Positions 10,612 to 23,078 are shown, counted from the stretch's first letter. The stretch: DNA of 64,000 bases from Gnetum montanum (GCA_015680685.1 MNCI01004604.1:308491-372490); one strand, 5' to 3'. Program-made: numbers and translations. The notes: a model not told the origin generated them from the letters alone.

Positions 10612-13100
10612 GATGATTCTGCCACCACCACTATCGATATCTCCAACATGGAGGTGCCCTTCGTAGCCCAAGGCACTATTGGTGTCGAACAATAGTTGAA
10701 TCCAACACCAGGAGCACGCCAGTCCCTCAGAACCAAAAACTGAGAACCTGAGGGCTTGGCCTAGCAACATGACCATTACAATTTCCTTTGCACGAAGGTG
10801 TAGGCTAACCTATCCTTAGATTTACATGAACTTGAAGAAAAACGTAGCTTCAAGTTCGCATACTGCAACAGGGAGGAGTTTGTTCCTAACTAGGGCATCT
10901 CCCTTCCTCTGACACAAGCAAACCAAAGGCTACTAGATCAACTAATCTAGTTGACAAGGCTTAGGGGGCAACAAGACAAAACATCCAACCAGGATGATGC
11001 CTTTCAAGATGGGCAGGAGGAACTCAATTCCCAATCAGACGAGAGAGGCTCAGTCAATCCCATTCCTGTCCTGCCTACCCGGTCTTTCTGGGCCAACGCG
11101 CTTCCTACTACCATCCCCTTCACCATCGCACCTATGCTTCAGCAGTCTATAACTACAAATACAGTGGTTGTCCATGCTATGTTCCCAATATCTCATCACC
11201 CCTATTGCCTGATTGCACCCGCAGCAACTGTGCCATCGCAAGTCATTTATTAGCATACTACCGCAACACACAACATACCTGTCATGGTCACTCTACCGCA
11301 TGTCCACACCATATCTACTCTACAACCACACCTAACTCCCATACCAATGCCTACATATGTGACCATCCAACCCACTGTGGTGGGCCCAAGCCCATCCACA
11401 TGGTGGCCTCCGTTTGCTTCTTCGTCCGTCCCGCAATCGTCACAGATGTCTCATTACACTCACCCTTAGGTCTACTCGACCCCCCAAATGGCACAACCTA
11501 GCATGGGCCCATGGGGAGTCCCACTGGTGGCTCAAAAAACCTACTCAATATCTTATCCTACTATCATTTCTCCAACGATACCACCCACCAGATGGTGGAC
11601 AATGCAAACAACACCTTTAGTAGGGGTGGCCTCAACAGCACAGCCGATGGGACAAATTGCCACCATTACCATGCCACCTGTGGGGATTGCCTCTATAGTT
11701 CTTTAGCTATCTATAGCATTCCCAGGTCTAGACCAAGCTTTTCAGCTTATTCAGACCCTGACCGAGGAAGTAAAATGCCTCCAAGCTGTTGGGTTTGATA
11801 TGGTACGAGTCATGAAATTTTACCAAGACCCTGTCAACCCCGCAATCCCTACCTTGATACTACCACCTGGGATGTCCCTCCCGCACTTCACGAAGTATGA
11901 TGGGGAATGAGATTCCAATATATATCTCATCACTTTTTGGTTAGAGTCTTTGTTGCTGCAACAATGGCCGCATACGATCATTCACATTTTTGCCATGTCC
12001 CTAGCTGGGAAAGCTCTAGATTGGTATCGTGCATTACCACGTTCATCCATTTTGACTTTGGAGGAATTCTTGACCCAGTTTGTGACACGCTTCAAGTATA
12101 ACTTAAAGTCAAAAATCACACTAGATCAGCTGATGAGCATGAAGCAAGACTTGCTAAAACCAGTTCAAAAATTCATTCAACGATGGAGCACAACCCTTAA
12201 CGAAATTCGTGAACCTATCACGGAGGTTCATTTACTAGCCATCTTCAAGGATGTAGTGAATGACTTCATCAAGTCAAAACTATATTACCTTGCTCCATGC
12301 TCACTTAGCCAAGGTTTCGCTCAAATGAAAAGCATACAAGACGCAGCCAAGGCAAGTAAAGACCTAGCTTACGTCACTTATAGGAACAGTTTTGCAAAGA
12401 AAGAGAAAGGCAAGGCCCCAATGACCATGGTGGCAACTGTTGCAGCTGAAGCTAAGCCTAGACACAGCAATAGCGGAAACAAGAATAACAAGAAACTGAC
12501 CATACCTGTAGCCAACTCAAGACCTAAGCCAGGCCAAGCATCACAACAGTTTTAGGCTAGACAGGTTTTATGATTACCACCAACTATGTGGTCATACCAC
12601 GGATTATTGTCTATCGTTGCAAGATGACATACAAAGATTGATTAACCTAGGGCATTTGGTGCTAGATGAAAGTAGCCCAGTATACCCTAAAAATCAATCC
12701 AATCTAGTATACTCAATGCCAACAATGCCAGTTACGTAATCAATGCCATCAGTATTGACAATGATCCCGCATCACCGTTCCAACCATTTGTGATTCGTGT
12801 GCCTTAGCGTAGTACTCCCATGCCACCAATGGCTAGTCCAAGCCCACAGTCATCCTTGATCCTAAAAGTCCCACCATGAACATATGCCTTTACACCTCCC
12901 ATTGGTGGGGCTGTGCAACCCCATCCGCCGACACCTCTAGCCCCATTCATCATCAAGACACCAACGTCCTCAACAGCTCCCATCCCGTGCAACAACAAAC
13001 AACTTCCTTGTCCTACAATGCAAGAAACCTACCAGATGGGTGAGGTGTCAAAGAGGGATATTTTCAAAAGCCTGTCTAAGACTATGTCTTCATCCCTTAC
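10612..13100 (+). pseudogene. Element A gag
   Basis: Gag sits mostly in one reading frame with scattered stops (11251, 11467, 11704, 11908, 12553 and others) and one frame slip near 12545. N-terminal segments 'HDHYNFLCTKV' and 'NREEFVPN' match C and D. A long proline/threonine-rich region follows (about 11050-11700). The gag capsid domain is at 11770-12330: 'MSLPHFTKYDGE', 'SLAGKALDWYRALP', 'FVTRFKYNLKSK' and 'FIQRWSTTLNEI'. A lysine-rich linker then leads to a zinc-knuckle-like block near 12560-12620, 'YDYHQLCGHTTDYC' (first Cys changed to Tyr). A second proline-rich linker reaches protease. The longest clean piece is 201 codons at 11950-12555. Confidence 0.9.
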
Positions 13101-13266
13101 ATTTACACCTTTGTCACCAAGGACAAAGGTCGATGCAAGCACACAACTTATTACATCGTATCACCAAAAATTTGAACCTAGGTATGGGGCCATCTCCCCT
13201 TGGGAGATTCATCTTCTAGGATGAATCGAGAAGGAGGGTGCCAAACCGACGAGTGGCCAAGACTTC

Positions 13267-13998
13267 TTGAATGTCCTAACCCAGGTTGGGAAAATCCTAA
13301 AGCAAAAAAATACCATGTTAAGTCTATACAACTTATTCATGGCATCTGCCTCTCATCACAAGGCTTTGGTCCACATGTCAATGGCAATCCTAGTTGATGA
13401 AAACATGCCAACAGACGAGAAAATGATCCACTTAGTCATATTCCCCTCCATACCCATGGAGTCTACACCTCCACTAACTTTCAACAACAAAGACCTTAAG
13501 GAAGATCTCAAAAAGGGCCAAGTGACTACCGTGTCGGTCTTCATCACAATTTGGGTGGGTCAATACCGAATCCAGAGGGTACATGTTGATGATGGGGTAG
13601 CCACAAGCGTCATCTCTCTGCCTATCATAGAGAAACTGGGGTTGGTCGATCAGATCAAACCAACAGCGACATCATGCCTACGGTCCTTCAACGGGGCATG
13701 TGTCCTAGTAAAAGGCACAATTCATGTAAACTTTGTAGCAAGGAATGAGCTCCCCATAGATGCAATGTTCGTTGTAGTTGAAGAAATGCCTTGGTTTAAC
13801 CTAATCTTGGGAAGATCATGGTTACCACAAATCAGGGAAGTTTCCTCATCTATACACCAGGAAATCCACTTACCATATGAGGGAAGAGAGGTAATAATCC
13901 ATGGCGATAGGGTGGTAATGCGAGAAATTAGTAACTTAAATGTAGAACAAGGTTCAGAGGTTACAACCTCTGAAGATGAAGTACCTGTTCACGCATGA
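13267..13998 (+). pseudogene. Element A protease region
   Basis: An open stretch of 243 codons continues in gag's frame, which suggests a gag-pro fusion. Features in order: 'SLYNLFMAS', 'KKGQVTTVSVFITIW', presumed active site 'VHVDDGVATSVIS', 'IEKLGL', 'SCLRSFNGA', 'EEMPWFNLILGRSWLPQI' and 'SSIHQEIHLPYEGREV'. The last two blocks match plant gypsy retropepsins. The catalytic triplet is D-D-G instead of D-S/T-G, as in B. It ends at a TGA near 13996. Weak homology with D ('ELPFQAGGS') continues to about 14165. The reverse transcriptase is not in frame behind it: 5.2 kb with an antisense gene intervenes. Confidence 0.85.
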
Positions 13999-14159
13999 AC
14001 CAACCATACAGTGGAGGGATCGGTCCAACAAAGTGATCCCTAGGTAGAAAACATCTAGGAGGAGTTGCCTTTTCAAGCAGGAGGCAGTGGCATGAGCAAG
14101 GGCCTTGGAAAAATGCCTCGACATTACGTCCCTGTCAACCCACGAAAGGTTAGGAGAGA

Positions 14160-14345
14160 GCTACGCGTAGCATAGCAGCCTTGCAACCTCTGACCTAGTC
14201 ACCATCCTCACATATCCATTTTCTATTAAGCCCGCCAAGGTGTCATCTTTTCGAAAACTAACAAATGGCCCGAAAATGGCCTAAAACTGACAAACAGCCC
14301 GAAATGGCCTAAAAATAACAAATGGCCCAAAATGTTCTAAAAATA
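14160..14345 (+). repeat. Post-protease spacer of A: GCTACGCGTAGC palindrome and tandem repeats
   Basis: A 12-base palindrome GCTACGCGTAGC (14160-14171) is followed by four degenerate copies of a roughly 25-base unit ('CAAATGGCCCGAAA', 'TGGCCTAAAA') at 14229-14345. Equivalent repeats lie at the same place in B (4595-4670) and D (59790-60010). Confidence 0.65.
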
Positions 14346-14503
14346 GCATCCCAGAGTACAAAAACTTCACATAACACACATAATAACACAAAACTGGTTT
14401 TCCTTTCTAAAATTTTCACATTTCATTTAGAATTTTCACCTATTAGCGGTGTCTGTAAACTCTTCCAACAAAAAAAAGAGAGGGAGGATCTACCCTCATG
14501 CTC

Positions 14504-17500
14504 TCACAAGCTATCCCTACTCACATTGCCTTCATCATATGTCCCTATCTCATTCACTTGCACATTGTCTGCTTGCATATTGCCCCCTGCTGACACCTCG
14601 TTCATTCCCTCCAAGGGCCTCACATCCTCATTAAGAGCCTACATCCCAAAGGATAAGGTAGTTAGTAGGGGCAAAAAATGCAATAAATGATAGCTGTAGT
14701 AGAGTATCAAAGAAACTAACCTAAGGGAAGCTCGTGTTCATCACAGGAGGTATCTGGTCTAGACTAAGCCTGAGACGACGTTCAATCTCCTCCATCGGGA
14801 TATTCACCTAAGACGTGTCATTAGGTTCAATGTTTGCAGTGGTAACTTTCTCCTTTTCCAAAATTGTCCATTTTAGAGGTCCCAGGGAAAGGGAGGTGGT
14901 GGTGGTCTCCCCTGTAGGAAGGGTCACCTCCAAATCTGGGGATTCCATGACCTCCACCTACTCTTTAAACTTGGCATAAGCCTCAGAAGTGTCGATGGCC
15001 TTCACAAACACCTCATACGAGAATGCCTCCATAGTAGCATTCCTATATACCCTTCGATGGGTTTTGTTTTCTTTCTTGTATGTATACTTGTGGTCCCTCT
15101 GGGCCTTCCCCCATTTGAAGATCTTGGTGCTGATGTCTTTCATATCCTGGCACTTTTGGGTCAGCAAATTCATCTGCATATGTTGTTCGACTATTTTGCG
15201 GGTGGATTCTACCTTCTGACGAATGACGGTCCAAAATATGGCATGATCGACCATAGCCCTTTATGACTCCACAAGGTCAGGACTATGGTTCACAAGGAAA
15301 TCGACCCTCAACTTGAGGTTCTCCACCTCAGCAACTAGTTCCATCTCTCTTTGCTCTCTCCTATGAGTCCATTTCCACAATTCCTCATTGATAAATCTAC
15401 ATTCCCATAGGGAGCAAACCAAATGCAAAATGCATTTGTAAGCCTTGTCAAATAGGTGATGGCGCACTTTAGTTATGTTAGATGAAAGTGTGGGCACCGT
15501 GCCAATTTACATAGGTCGGGCCGGGTCCCATTTGAGCCAAGAAGCTAAAGAAAGTATAGCAATCACGTCAACATAACATAAATCAATACGTTTAGAGTTT
15601 TAGTGTAGCAGCATAGGGGCTATTAACACTCCTACTCACCTACATGAGGGTCCACCTATTGAAGGAATTTGATCATGTCATCAACTAGCCCCTGAACAAA
15701 CATAAACTTGTCAAGAATTTTAGCCCACAACTCCATTTGGGGTGGAGAAGATCCTGATACATCAACAGTAGCACTTGTTACATAATTTAGCATGACAATA
15801 ATAGCCGAAGTGGACTATGTTAGGACACATCCAAAGCCTAAACTCACTAGTATTCAGCTGTTTCCTTGCATCATGTTGGTATAAGACAATTACGGTAGGT
15901 TCTGTAGAAGGCCCAGCCAGGTCCATAGGAACCCCTACCTCAACTGCTGGTGCTTTTCGTTTCAGGAGGGCAACATCCTTTTTATTTTGGGAAGAGACCT
16001 CTGCATCGATTGAAAGAGGCTCCCTAATGACAAGAGCCCCTACCCCAGGGATAAGTGCCCCAGTATCTCTAGCTAGGTCCCTTTCTTCCAAAGCTGGGCC
16101 CCCTGTGTCTCTATTTGTCGCCCCAGGTTTGAGGGCTAACACTTCCTCATCATCTTCTTCTTTGACTTCTTCTTTTGCTATTCGCAAAGGGTATACACAC
16201 AATAAATCAAAGTTGATTAACTCAAAATTGATGCCATGCCACAAAGAACCACTTAGCTAAACATGAAATAGTTAGCATCCTAAACGCTCACCAATGGGGG
16301 GTTGCATTCGCCGCAACTTAAACCGTAGTCATCACTCCTCGTCACGAGGGCTTTCCCTAGCGGGGGGAGGTCTCTTTCTCTGCAACTCCACAAGAATGGC
16401 TTCAGCCATAAGATGATCACCCTGGGTCATGTTGCCAAGTATGGTAAGGGGGGTCTCCCCTACATTGTCTTGGCCACAAGCACTATGAAAAGTCAGATCC
16501 TTAGTCGTTACGAAAAATGAATCCTCAACCACTTCTAGGGGAGCCTGGGCTTGCATGGTCTAAAAGACCTATTGAATCCATGGCTTGGGGATCTGTTCAT
16601 GATCCACCTAGGACCAGACCTCATCCTATTGGACTACCAGGAACTCTGCAAAGCACTTTAAATAGCCAATATAGAAGGTGTAGTGTATATTAGAATGGGA
16701 CTTCGTTTGCTCACGGAGCCCCAAAATCTCGCCCTGCAAGCCACTACAGAAGAATTTGGCCCAGTTATAATGGGCCCCTTCCTCCACGACCTCCCACACT
16801 ATCTAAGCCTGCCCGAGCCCCAAGACCTTTTCTTGCGTAAGTAGCTGAGGGAATGCATGAGCACAAAAACACCAGGTATATGCCATGGCAGGGCCATCCT
16901 TAAGCTTTTCCATAGGGAACCCTTTCCACTCCTTGGTGAGCCTTAGCCACTCTTCAATATGCTACTTATGGAGGGTCAACTCCTGCTTACCCTTCGACAT
17001 CACATCGGCACCATCATTAGGAGCATCGAAAAAATCTATAAATAGCTTGTCATTAATGTCAATGACCACCCGCACACCCTGCATGTATGTGCGAAAGCGA
17101 CTCGCCTACCTAGAAAAGGAGTTGACCAAGGAAAGCATCTCAATAGTAAGAACGCTTGGATTTAGTGTCATAAACAAATCCATAAGCCCATCCATCTGAA
17201 TTCTTCTAAGCAAGGGGCCTGGAGCCCCTTGTTCCAACCAGCTCTGGCTTATCGATACCTCACTGTATTTGAAGTATATGTTTCCCCTTTGCCCTTTGGA
17301 AGTCACCACCGTCACTTTGCAGGGCTTCTTCACTCCTGTGGAAATAATCACAAAGCATACATAAAATAAAAAAAATGACACCCACTCGTTAACCCACTAG
17401 GCCTATAAGGTGAGGGGAATAGTGGGAGTTCAGCCACTAAGACTGCTTTGAGTGTAACTTGCTTAAAGGGTTCCCTCCACTCCTTGTCTAGCCAACCTTT

Positions 17501-18812
17501 TGTCCTAAAATTAGTATAGAAAGAGGCGAGCATGAGTAAGAGGGGATGGTACCCTTCCCCACAAAAAGTAATCACTCCCACTCGCAAGCTCCTCGTAGAG
17601 GAAAGTTCCTATAGGGCTAGTGATGCCATGGCCAATTCATCAGGCTGATCATGAACCCTGTCATCATTAAGGTAGTACCCAATGACAAGTGCACGCTATC
17701 AACACTTGGTAGAGCATAGCCAATGTCGCACAATAAAATAGAGACGTAAAACTCACCCGCCAACACAGTAAACGGTCCCCTGTGGGTTTAAAAAATATGT
17801 TGCCATGTGGCGTGTGAGGTACAACATGTTGAAGGGATGATAGCACTGGTATGCTGGCATGTCCCAAATCTAGGCCAAGCATCTCAACCTTACAGAATCT
17901 GGAGAAGACGCTCCTCCCTACCTACCTAAAGTTGCGTCATCATTAAGATATCTTAGGACACCTCGACTTGCCCCTGGCAGCAAGGCCTCTATCACACCGG
18001 ACACTCGTGCCTCATCCAAAATGGACCAAACCATGAGACTAAACTGGCTGAGGAGGAATTGTAGGAAGTCTCATGCCCCATCTCTAAACCAAACTGCTCA
18101 ACCTCCCAAAAAGATCAAAGAAGGGGGAACATTGGCCATAGGCCCACCTACATGACACAATACTCCTTCCATATCCAAAATGACCAATCTAGACCTTGGC
18201 CCTACCCTGCATAGTGGAAATAGCAGAAAGTGACATCAAACATGAACATAATATGTGTGTGACGCAGCAATGCCTAGCCGACCATAAGCAAAACATAGTA
18301 TGACCCCTGTTCATCATAGCACAACAAAGATGCAAAATCCTAGCATAGTAAGAACATGCAAGTAACTTGGCGTAGAAATAAGATAACTAATAGTAGACCC
18401 AAATAGGATACGCATCATACGCCATACAAGCCCCTTCTCGAAGGTTTCATAGTCCAATAGTTTAAAGGACCTTGATATTGCATCCATGGCCATAGCCGCG
18501 GTAGTAATGGCCTTGCATATAACCACAATGAGACCCTTCCACAATAGTGAGGACCAAAAGAAAGCAAGACCATGACAGCACCAAAGCCAAGATAACGCAG
18601 CCACAGAAAATACCAACAACAAAATAAATGAGACACAAAACCAAAGCGGAAGAAGGTAGAAGGTGCAAGGAGAAAGGAGTGGAAGAGACATATAAAACTC
18701 ACTGGGTCAATATCATGTCCTCCCGCACCGGAACGCTCACCTGTGGCCCATGTCTTAGGGCCTACTTCACTTCCCCAACCTTTGCAAGCACCAACTAAGT
18801 CTTGGGAGCCAT
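14504..18812 (-). pseudogene. Antisense eight-exon gene of element A (decayed; product unknown)
   Basis: Inferred exons on the minus strand: E1 18812-18703, E2 17888-17757, E3 17695-17398, E4 17335-16292, E5 16177-15782 (end tentative), E6 15753-15640, E7 15544-14721, E8 14638-14504. E1 starts 'MAPKT' and ends at GTGAGT. Other donors are GTGAGT (E2), GTGGGT (E3), GTGAGC (E4), GTGAGT (E6) and GTTAGT (E7); acceptors end in AG. Lengths nearly equal B's (E2 132/135, E4 1044/1024, E7 824/821, E8 135/141). E4 has 'LMDLFMTLNPS', 'FFDAP' and 'EEWL'; a 'FFVTTKDLTF' segment is also kept in B and D. E5 is charged, E7 has 'LWECRF', E8 is an acidic tail. In-frame stops (two in E1, others in E3, E4, E6, E7) make this copy dead. 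Function is unknown; a plant-mobile-domain-like origin is only a guess. Confidence 0.75.
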
Positions 18813-18960
18813 AGTCCTACTAGCAGATTTATGACCTTCGTAGAAATTTGCCTCAATATAGATTCACACAGTGACTCCATGCTCTAAAACTGCCGAAGTG
18901 CTCCAATAAGGATTATGCTCTTCTAAGGCAAAAACAGAAAAATTACCAGGATTCGACCCC

Positions 18961-18968
18961 TATTTATG
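18961..18968 (-). promoter_or_regulatory. TATA-like box upstream of the antisense gene in A
   Basis: CATAAATA on the minus strand lies about 150 bases before the E1 ATG (18812). A GA-rich microsatellite (minus strand, about 18990-19015) is just upstream. This is compatible with a private promoter for the antisense gene, not a read-through from the LTR. Only one copy can be examined here. Confidence 0.4.
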
Positions 18969-18989
18969 GTAGTAAGAGAAAAATGGAGA

Positions 18990-19390
18990 AACTTCTTTTC
19001 TCTCTCTCTGATTAAGGTGGGGAGGGGACAGCAGGTGGCATGCTCGCCATGACATCACAACACTATTGGCATTTAAACACCTACATGCTCCAAGATAGTT
19101 ACTTGCCTTCTCAAAAGTAAAAAATGATATAATAATATTTTAGCTAGTAATGACCACGGTCTGCAACGATGTCAAATGAAGTAATTATGCTTCTTGCATT
19201 AGCAATCACCTAGTATACCTTGATATAAGAATAGCATAGCCCTTAACAGCTTCCCGCATTCGTTCCCGCATTAACTGCTTGATATGTTTCATGCTCGAAA
19301 TGTTATCTCTTTTATCATTATTTATCACAGCAAGATTTTGCATGTCACAATATGGCAACACAAATGACATCTAAACTAGTAGTGGTTTAG
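18990..19390. other. Stretch between antisense-gene promoter and pol of A
   Basis: I see a CT microsatellite near 18998-19012, then AT-rich sequence with no coding similarity to the other elements. If the sense transcript is spliced as in Ogre elements, its acceptor would be near the right end of this stretch or in the following 200 bases. Confidence 0.4.
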
Positions 19391-21300
19391 CATCTATGCA
19401 CAACTCGCCATTTACATCAATAATGACTATGTCTTCAACTATCCTAGATCCTTGTGCTTGGGTAGTACACCATGATCCTAAGCAAGCACATCTTCAATCT
19501 TTTACATCCTCTTATTTAGCAAGTTGCATCTTGATGATGCTTTGTAGATTTACGTTCCGCACAATCTCTAGTGACCCTTACCCAGGCTCTCATCTTGTGA
19601 TGATAGGTTAAACAAGAAATGGAAACCCACCATGCCCTATTCATGACTCTAATATTGAAGGGCCACAAGGCAAGCTCACAAGAAAGTTAAACCCTGATGC
19701 AATCAATGGGAAATCGGTCACGATCGATACTATAGCAACCTCGTATGTATCCCTGGATTTGCCTAAACACCTGGTCCATGTCCTAGATTTGGAGGTCAGG
19801 GATGTAACTGAGGATTCACTCATCGAGATACCTATAACCTCTACAAGAAGGGAGGTAAAGACATTAAGACTTAACTCTCTACTAGACACACAAATACATG
19901 AGGGCATGGCTAAAACCTTGCAAGAACACGTTGACATCTTTGCATGGTCCTATGAATATATGCCAAGTCTAGATCCACAATTGATTTAGCATAACATTTT
20001 CTTAGATCCCCACGTGAAGGCAGTCAAGCAAAAGGCACATAAAATCAAGCCAGAAATTGTGTTAGCTGTAAAGGATGAGGTCACTAAGTTATACCGAACA
20101 GGTTTCATTCGCACAGTCGACTATTCAGAATGGGTGTCCAAGATCGTTGTGGTTTCAAAGAAAAAAGGAGGGATATGAATGTGTATAGATTTCTAAGATT
20201 TGAAAAAGGCAATGATCAAGGATAACTTTCCACTACCGAACATCGATCAACTCATCGACACCACGGCTGGGCATGCTTTGCTATCCTTTATGGATTGTTT
20301 CTCTGGATATAACCAAATCCGCATCAACCTGGAACACCAGCTGTCAACCACCTTCATGACTCCATGGGGGATCTTCTACTATACCATGATGCCCTTCGGG
20401 CTCAAGAATGCTGGGGCAACATACCAGTGAGCCATGACATACATTTTTAGTAACCATATTCTATAAATGTTAAATGATTATGTAGATGACATAGTGGTTA
20501 AATCCAAAGAGGCGGCCCATCACCCGCGCAACCTAGAGTTAGTCCTCAAGTGCTATCAAAGGCACGATTTGCGTCTCAATCCTAAGAAATGCATCTTCAG
20601 AGTAAAGACTGGGTGCATGTTAGGGTTTGTAGTATCAGAGGCTATAATACGGGTGGACCCAGACAAAGTCAAAGCTATCATCAACCTAGCACCTCCCACA
20701 AACCTAAAAGAGTTACGTGGTCTACAAGGCAGAGTGTAATTCATTCGAAGGTTCACAGTAAGACTAACTGACAAGTTAAACCCCATGCAACATCTTATGA
20801 AAAAAGGGGTTGACTTCAAGTGGACAGTCCAATGTACACAAGCCTTCAACAACCTAAAGAAAGAACTCTCCCACCTACCAACAGTATACCCACCGTAGAG
20901 GGACAATCCTTTCTTCATATACCTCGCCACCTCCGACGCATCCATAGCGGCACTGCTATGTCAGAAGTGGGATGATGGCTTTGAGATACCAGTGTATTAC
21001 CTGAGGCACGCATTGATATCATATGAGAAAAAAATACAATGAGGTGGAAAGGACTTGCCTAGCCTTAGTGTTCGCACTAAAAAGGTGGCGATACTAGCTA
21101 TTTCGTAGCACAACCAACATCATTTGCAAAAGCAATGTAATCTAGGCTATCATCGGTAACTTATACGAAGATAGTAGGATAGCCTGATGGAAGGCCATAA
21201 TTGCAAAATTTGATCTACACTATGTGAGCTAATCGTCAACAAAGGGCCAAGCCATAGCGACCCAACTCACAGCCTCACCAGTCGACGACTAGGCGGTCAT
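19390..21300 (+). pseudogene. Element A reverse transcriptase and RNase H (pol, first part)
   Basis: This part copies the element RNA into DNA and removes the RNA strand. A lead-in 'LPKHLVHVLDLEV' and 'HVDIFAWSYE' is typical of plant gypsy pol. Fingers and palm motifs follow: 'GFIRTVDYSEWVSKIVVVSK', 'PLPNIDQLIDTTAGHALLSF', 'MDCFSGYNQI' and 'MMPFGLKNAGATYQ'. The catalytic YVDD is intact at 20479-20490. Next come 'LNPKKCIFRV', 'LRGLQGRV' and the RNase H-like part 'DASIAALLCQKW', 'LISYEKKYNEVE', 'LALVFALKRW'. At least five stops and two frame changes break it. It lies 5.2 kb behind protease, across the antisense gene. Confidence 0.93.
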
Positions 21301-21354
21301 CGACCCCGAGTTCCCAAACGAATACGTAAGCGATGTTACCATCATCCCACCAAA

Positions 21355-21770
21355 TTTCAAGATGACCTTACACTTTGATGGTGCCTCAACCACATGAGGA
21401 GGCAGTGTCACTACCATAATCACCTTCCCTTCTAGGGAGATGCATCCATCTACTTATCCCTTGGCATTCCCATGCACTAACAACGTGGCGAAATATGAGG
21501 GGCTACTCAGAGGCCTCTTAATCACCCGCACACTGCATGTACAACATTTGGCAATTCAGGGAGATTCACAGCTAGTTGTGAATCAAGTCACTAAAGCTTA
21601 CGCCTATAACACTACGCATCTACAACCCTACTACGACCTAGCAAAGATCTTATTGAAACAATTCACGACCACCGATGTGCAACACATGTCATGCAATGAG
21701 AATGGCATAGTAGATGCCCACTATGACAATCCTATCGCAGTCCTTGGCTAACCTACCCATCGTGATCATA
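21355..21770 (+). pseudogene. Element A second (archaeal-type) RNase H domain
   Basis: 'LHFDGAST', then 'NNVAKYEGLLRGLL', 'LAIQGDSQLVVNQV' and 'LQPYYDLAKILLKQF' form the extra RNase H that marks the Tat lineage. The carboxylates of 'FDGA', 'KYEG' and 'GDSQ' are present. The domain is mostly open (21440-21751), with a stop after 'AST' and a change of frame relative to the reverse transcriptase. The homologous region is missing from element C. Confidence 0.88.
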
Positions 21771-21935
21771 GAATGCATAGAACCTATCACTCGAATGGAA
21801 CATGTGGCGTCTATCGATGCTGCGGACACCCTAGAATGTTACGATAACATTAAATCATAATTACAACATGGCGAACACCCAGGTGGATTGACATCGGGCT
21901 AGAGAGATGTAATTTGCAAACACACCTGGCAATAC

Positions 21936-23078
21936 ATGCTCATGGGAAGTGACACCCTATGCCAACGGTCCTACGATGGGATATTGCTAGCCTATGTAGA
22001 TGGTGAGAAGGAAAAGAAGGTAGTTAATGAGGTTCATGAAGGGCTGTGCACTGGGTACATCGCACCTAGAGCTATGGCAGTGAAAATTAGACGCCTAGGA
22101 TATTATTGGCCTTACATGGAGCACAACTACTTGTCTAAAGTCAAGACATGTGACACATGTCAGAGATATGCAAATCTTATACACATAGTGCCTACAGACC
22201 TACATCCTACACAAATTACGTGGCCTTTCCAATGATGGGGACTAGACCTCATAGGGCCCATCACGCCTAAATCTTTCATGGGGCATAGCTTCATTATCAC
22301 CATGACAAAATATTTTACTAAATGTGTGGAAGCTATTCCTATGAGGAAAACAACATCCCAGCAAATCTGCCACTTCATCCTCGATAACATAGTGACTAGG
22401 TTCAGGCTTCCAATGACCATTGTGACCAACAATGGACCATAGTTCAGCAGTAAAGAAACCTGGGCCTTTTACAGTAACCTAGGCATTAAACAATCATTTT
22501 CTTCCCCCTACTACCCATAAGATAACGGATAGGAGGAGGCTACAAATAAGTCCATCATCAACTTACTGAAGTGGATGCTTAGCAACAGCAAGAGGCGGTG
22601 GCATGAGCAAATACTCTATGTCCTCTAGGCCTATCGAATGACTTGCAGAACTGCTACAAGTAAGACCCCTTACAGTCTCGTTTACGGATCTGAAGCTGTG
22701 TTGCCTCTTGAGTTACAGGTACCCTCACTCTGGATCATCCTGTTCAACATCATGAGCAAAGCCCAGAACAATGAATCGCAAGCCATCGACCTCTACTCAG
22801 TGGAGGAGAAATGGGTGTAGACACTAAGATGGATTGAGTGCTATCAAGATAGACAGTGGCAAAAGCATCGTGCAGACCAGAAATGACAACCAGTATAGAA
22901 GGGATATCTTGTCCTGATGGCCATCTGTGAGCACGTGAGAAAATTCTCAACCAACTAGGAAGGGCCTTACATGGTCATTAAAGCCTTCAGGAATGGAGCT
23001 TTTAAACTGGTGGACATGGATGGCAATGAATTCACCAACCTGGTGAACCACTTGCACCTCAAGCCATACTACATTTAG
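21936..23078 (+). pseudogene. Element A integrase
   Basis: Zinc-binding end: 'EVHEGLCTGYIAPRAM', 'LGYYWPYM', 'KTCDTCQRYA'. The second His of the HHCC motif is Tyr in A but His in C. Core: 'WGLDLIGPITPK' with the first Asp; 'TIVTNNGP' where the second catalytic Asp has become Asn (near 22427); and 'EEATNKSIINLLKW' around the Glu. '[19 protein letters not shown]' is the usual gypsy landmark. The C-terminal GPY-type module 'EGPYMVIKAFRNGAFKLVDM' ends at 'HLHLKPYYI' (about 23078). No chromodomain is seen. Stops are frequent, so the copy is inactive. Confidence 0.92.

Noticed and set aside
18314-18702. Hydrophobic open frames on the minus strand as a transmembrane gene
   Set aside because: They fall in intron 1 of the antisense gene in A and have no counterpart in B.
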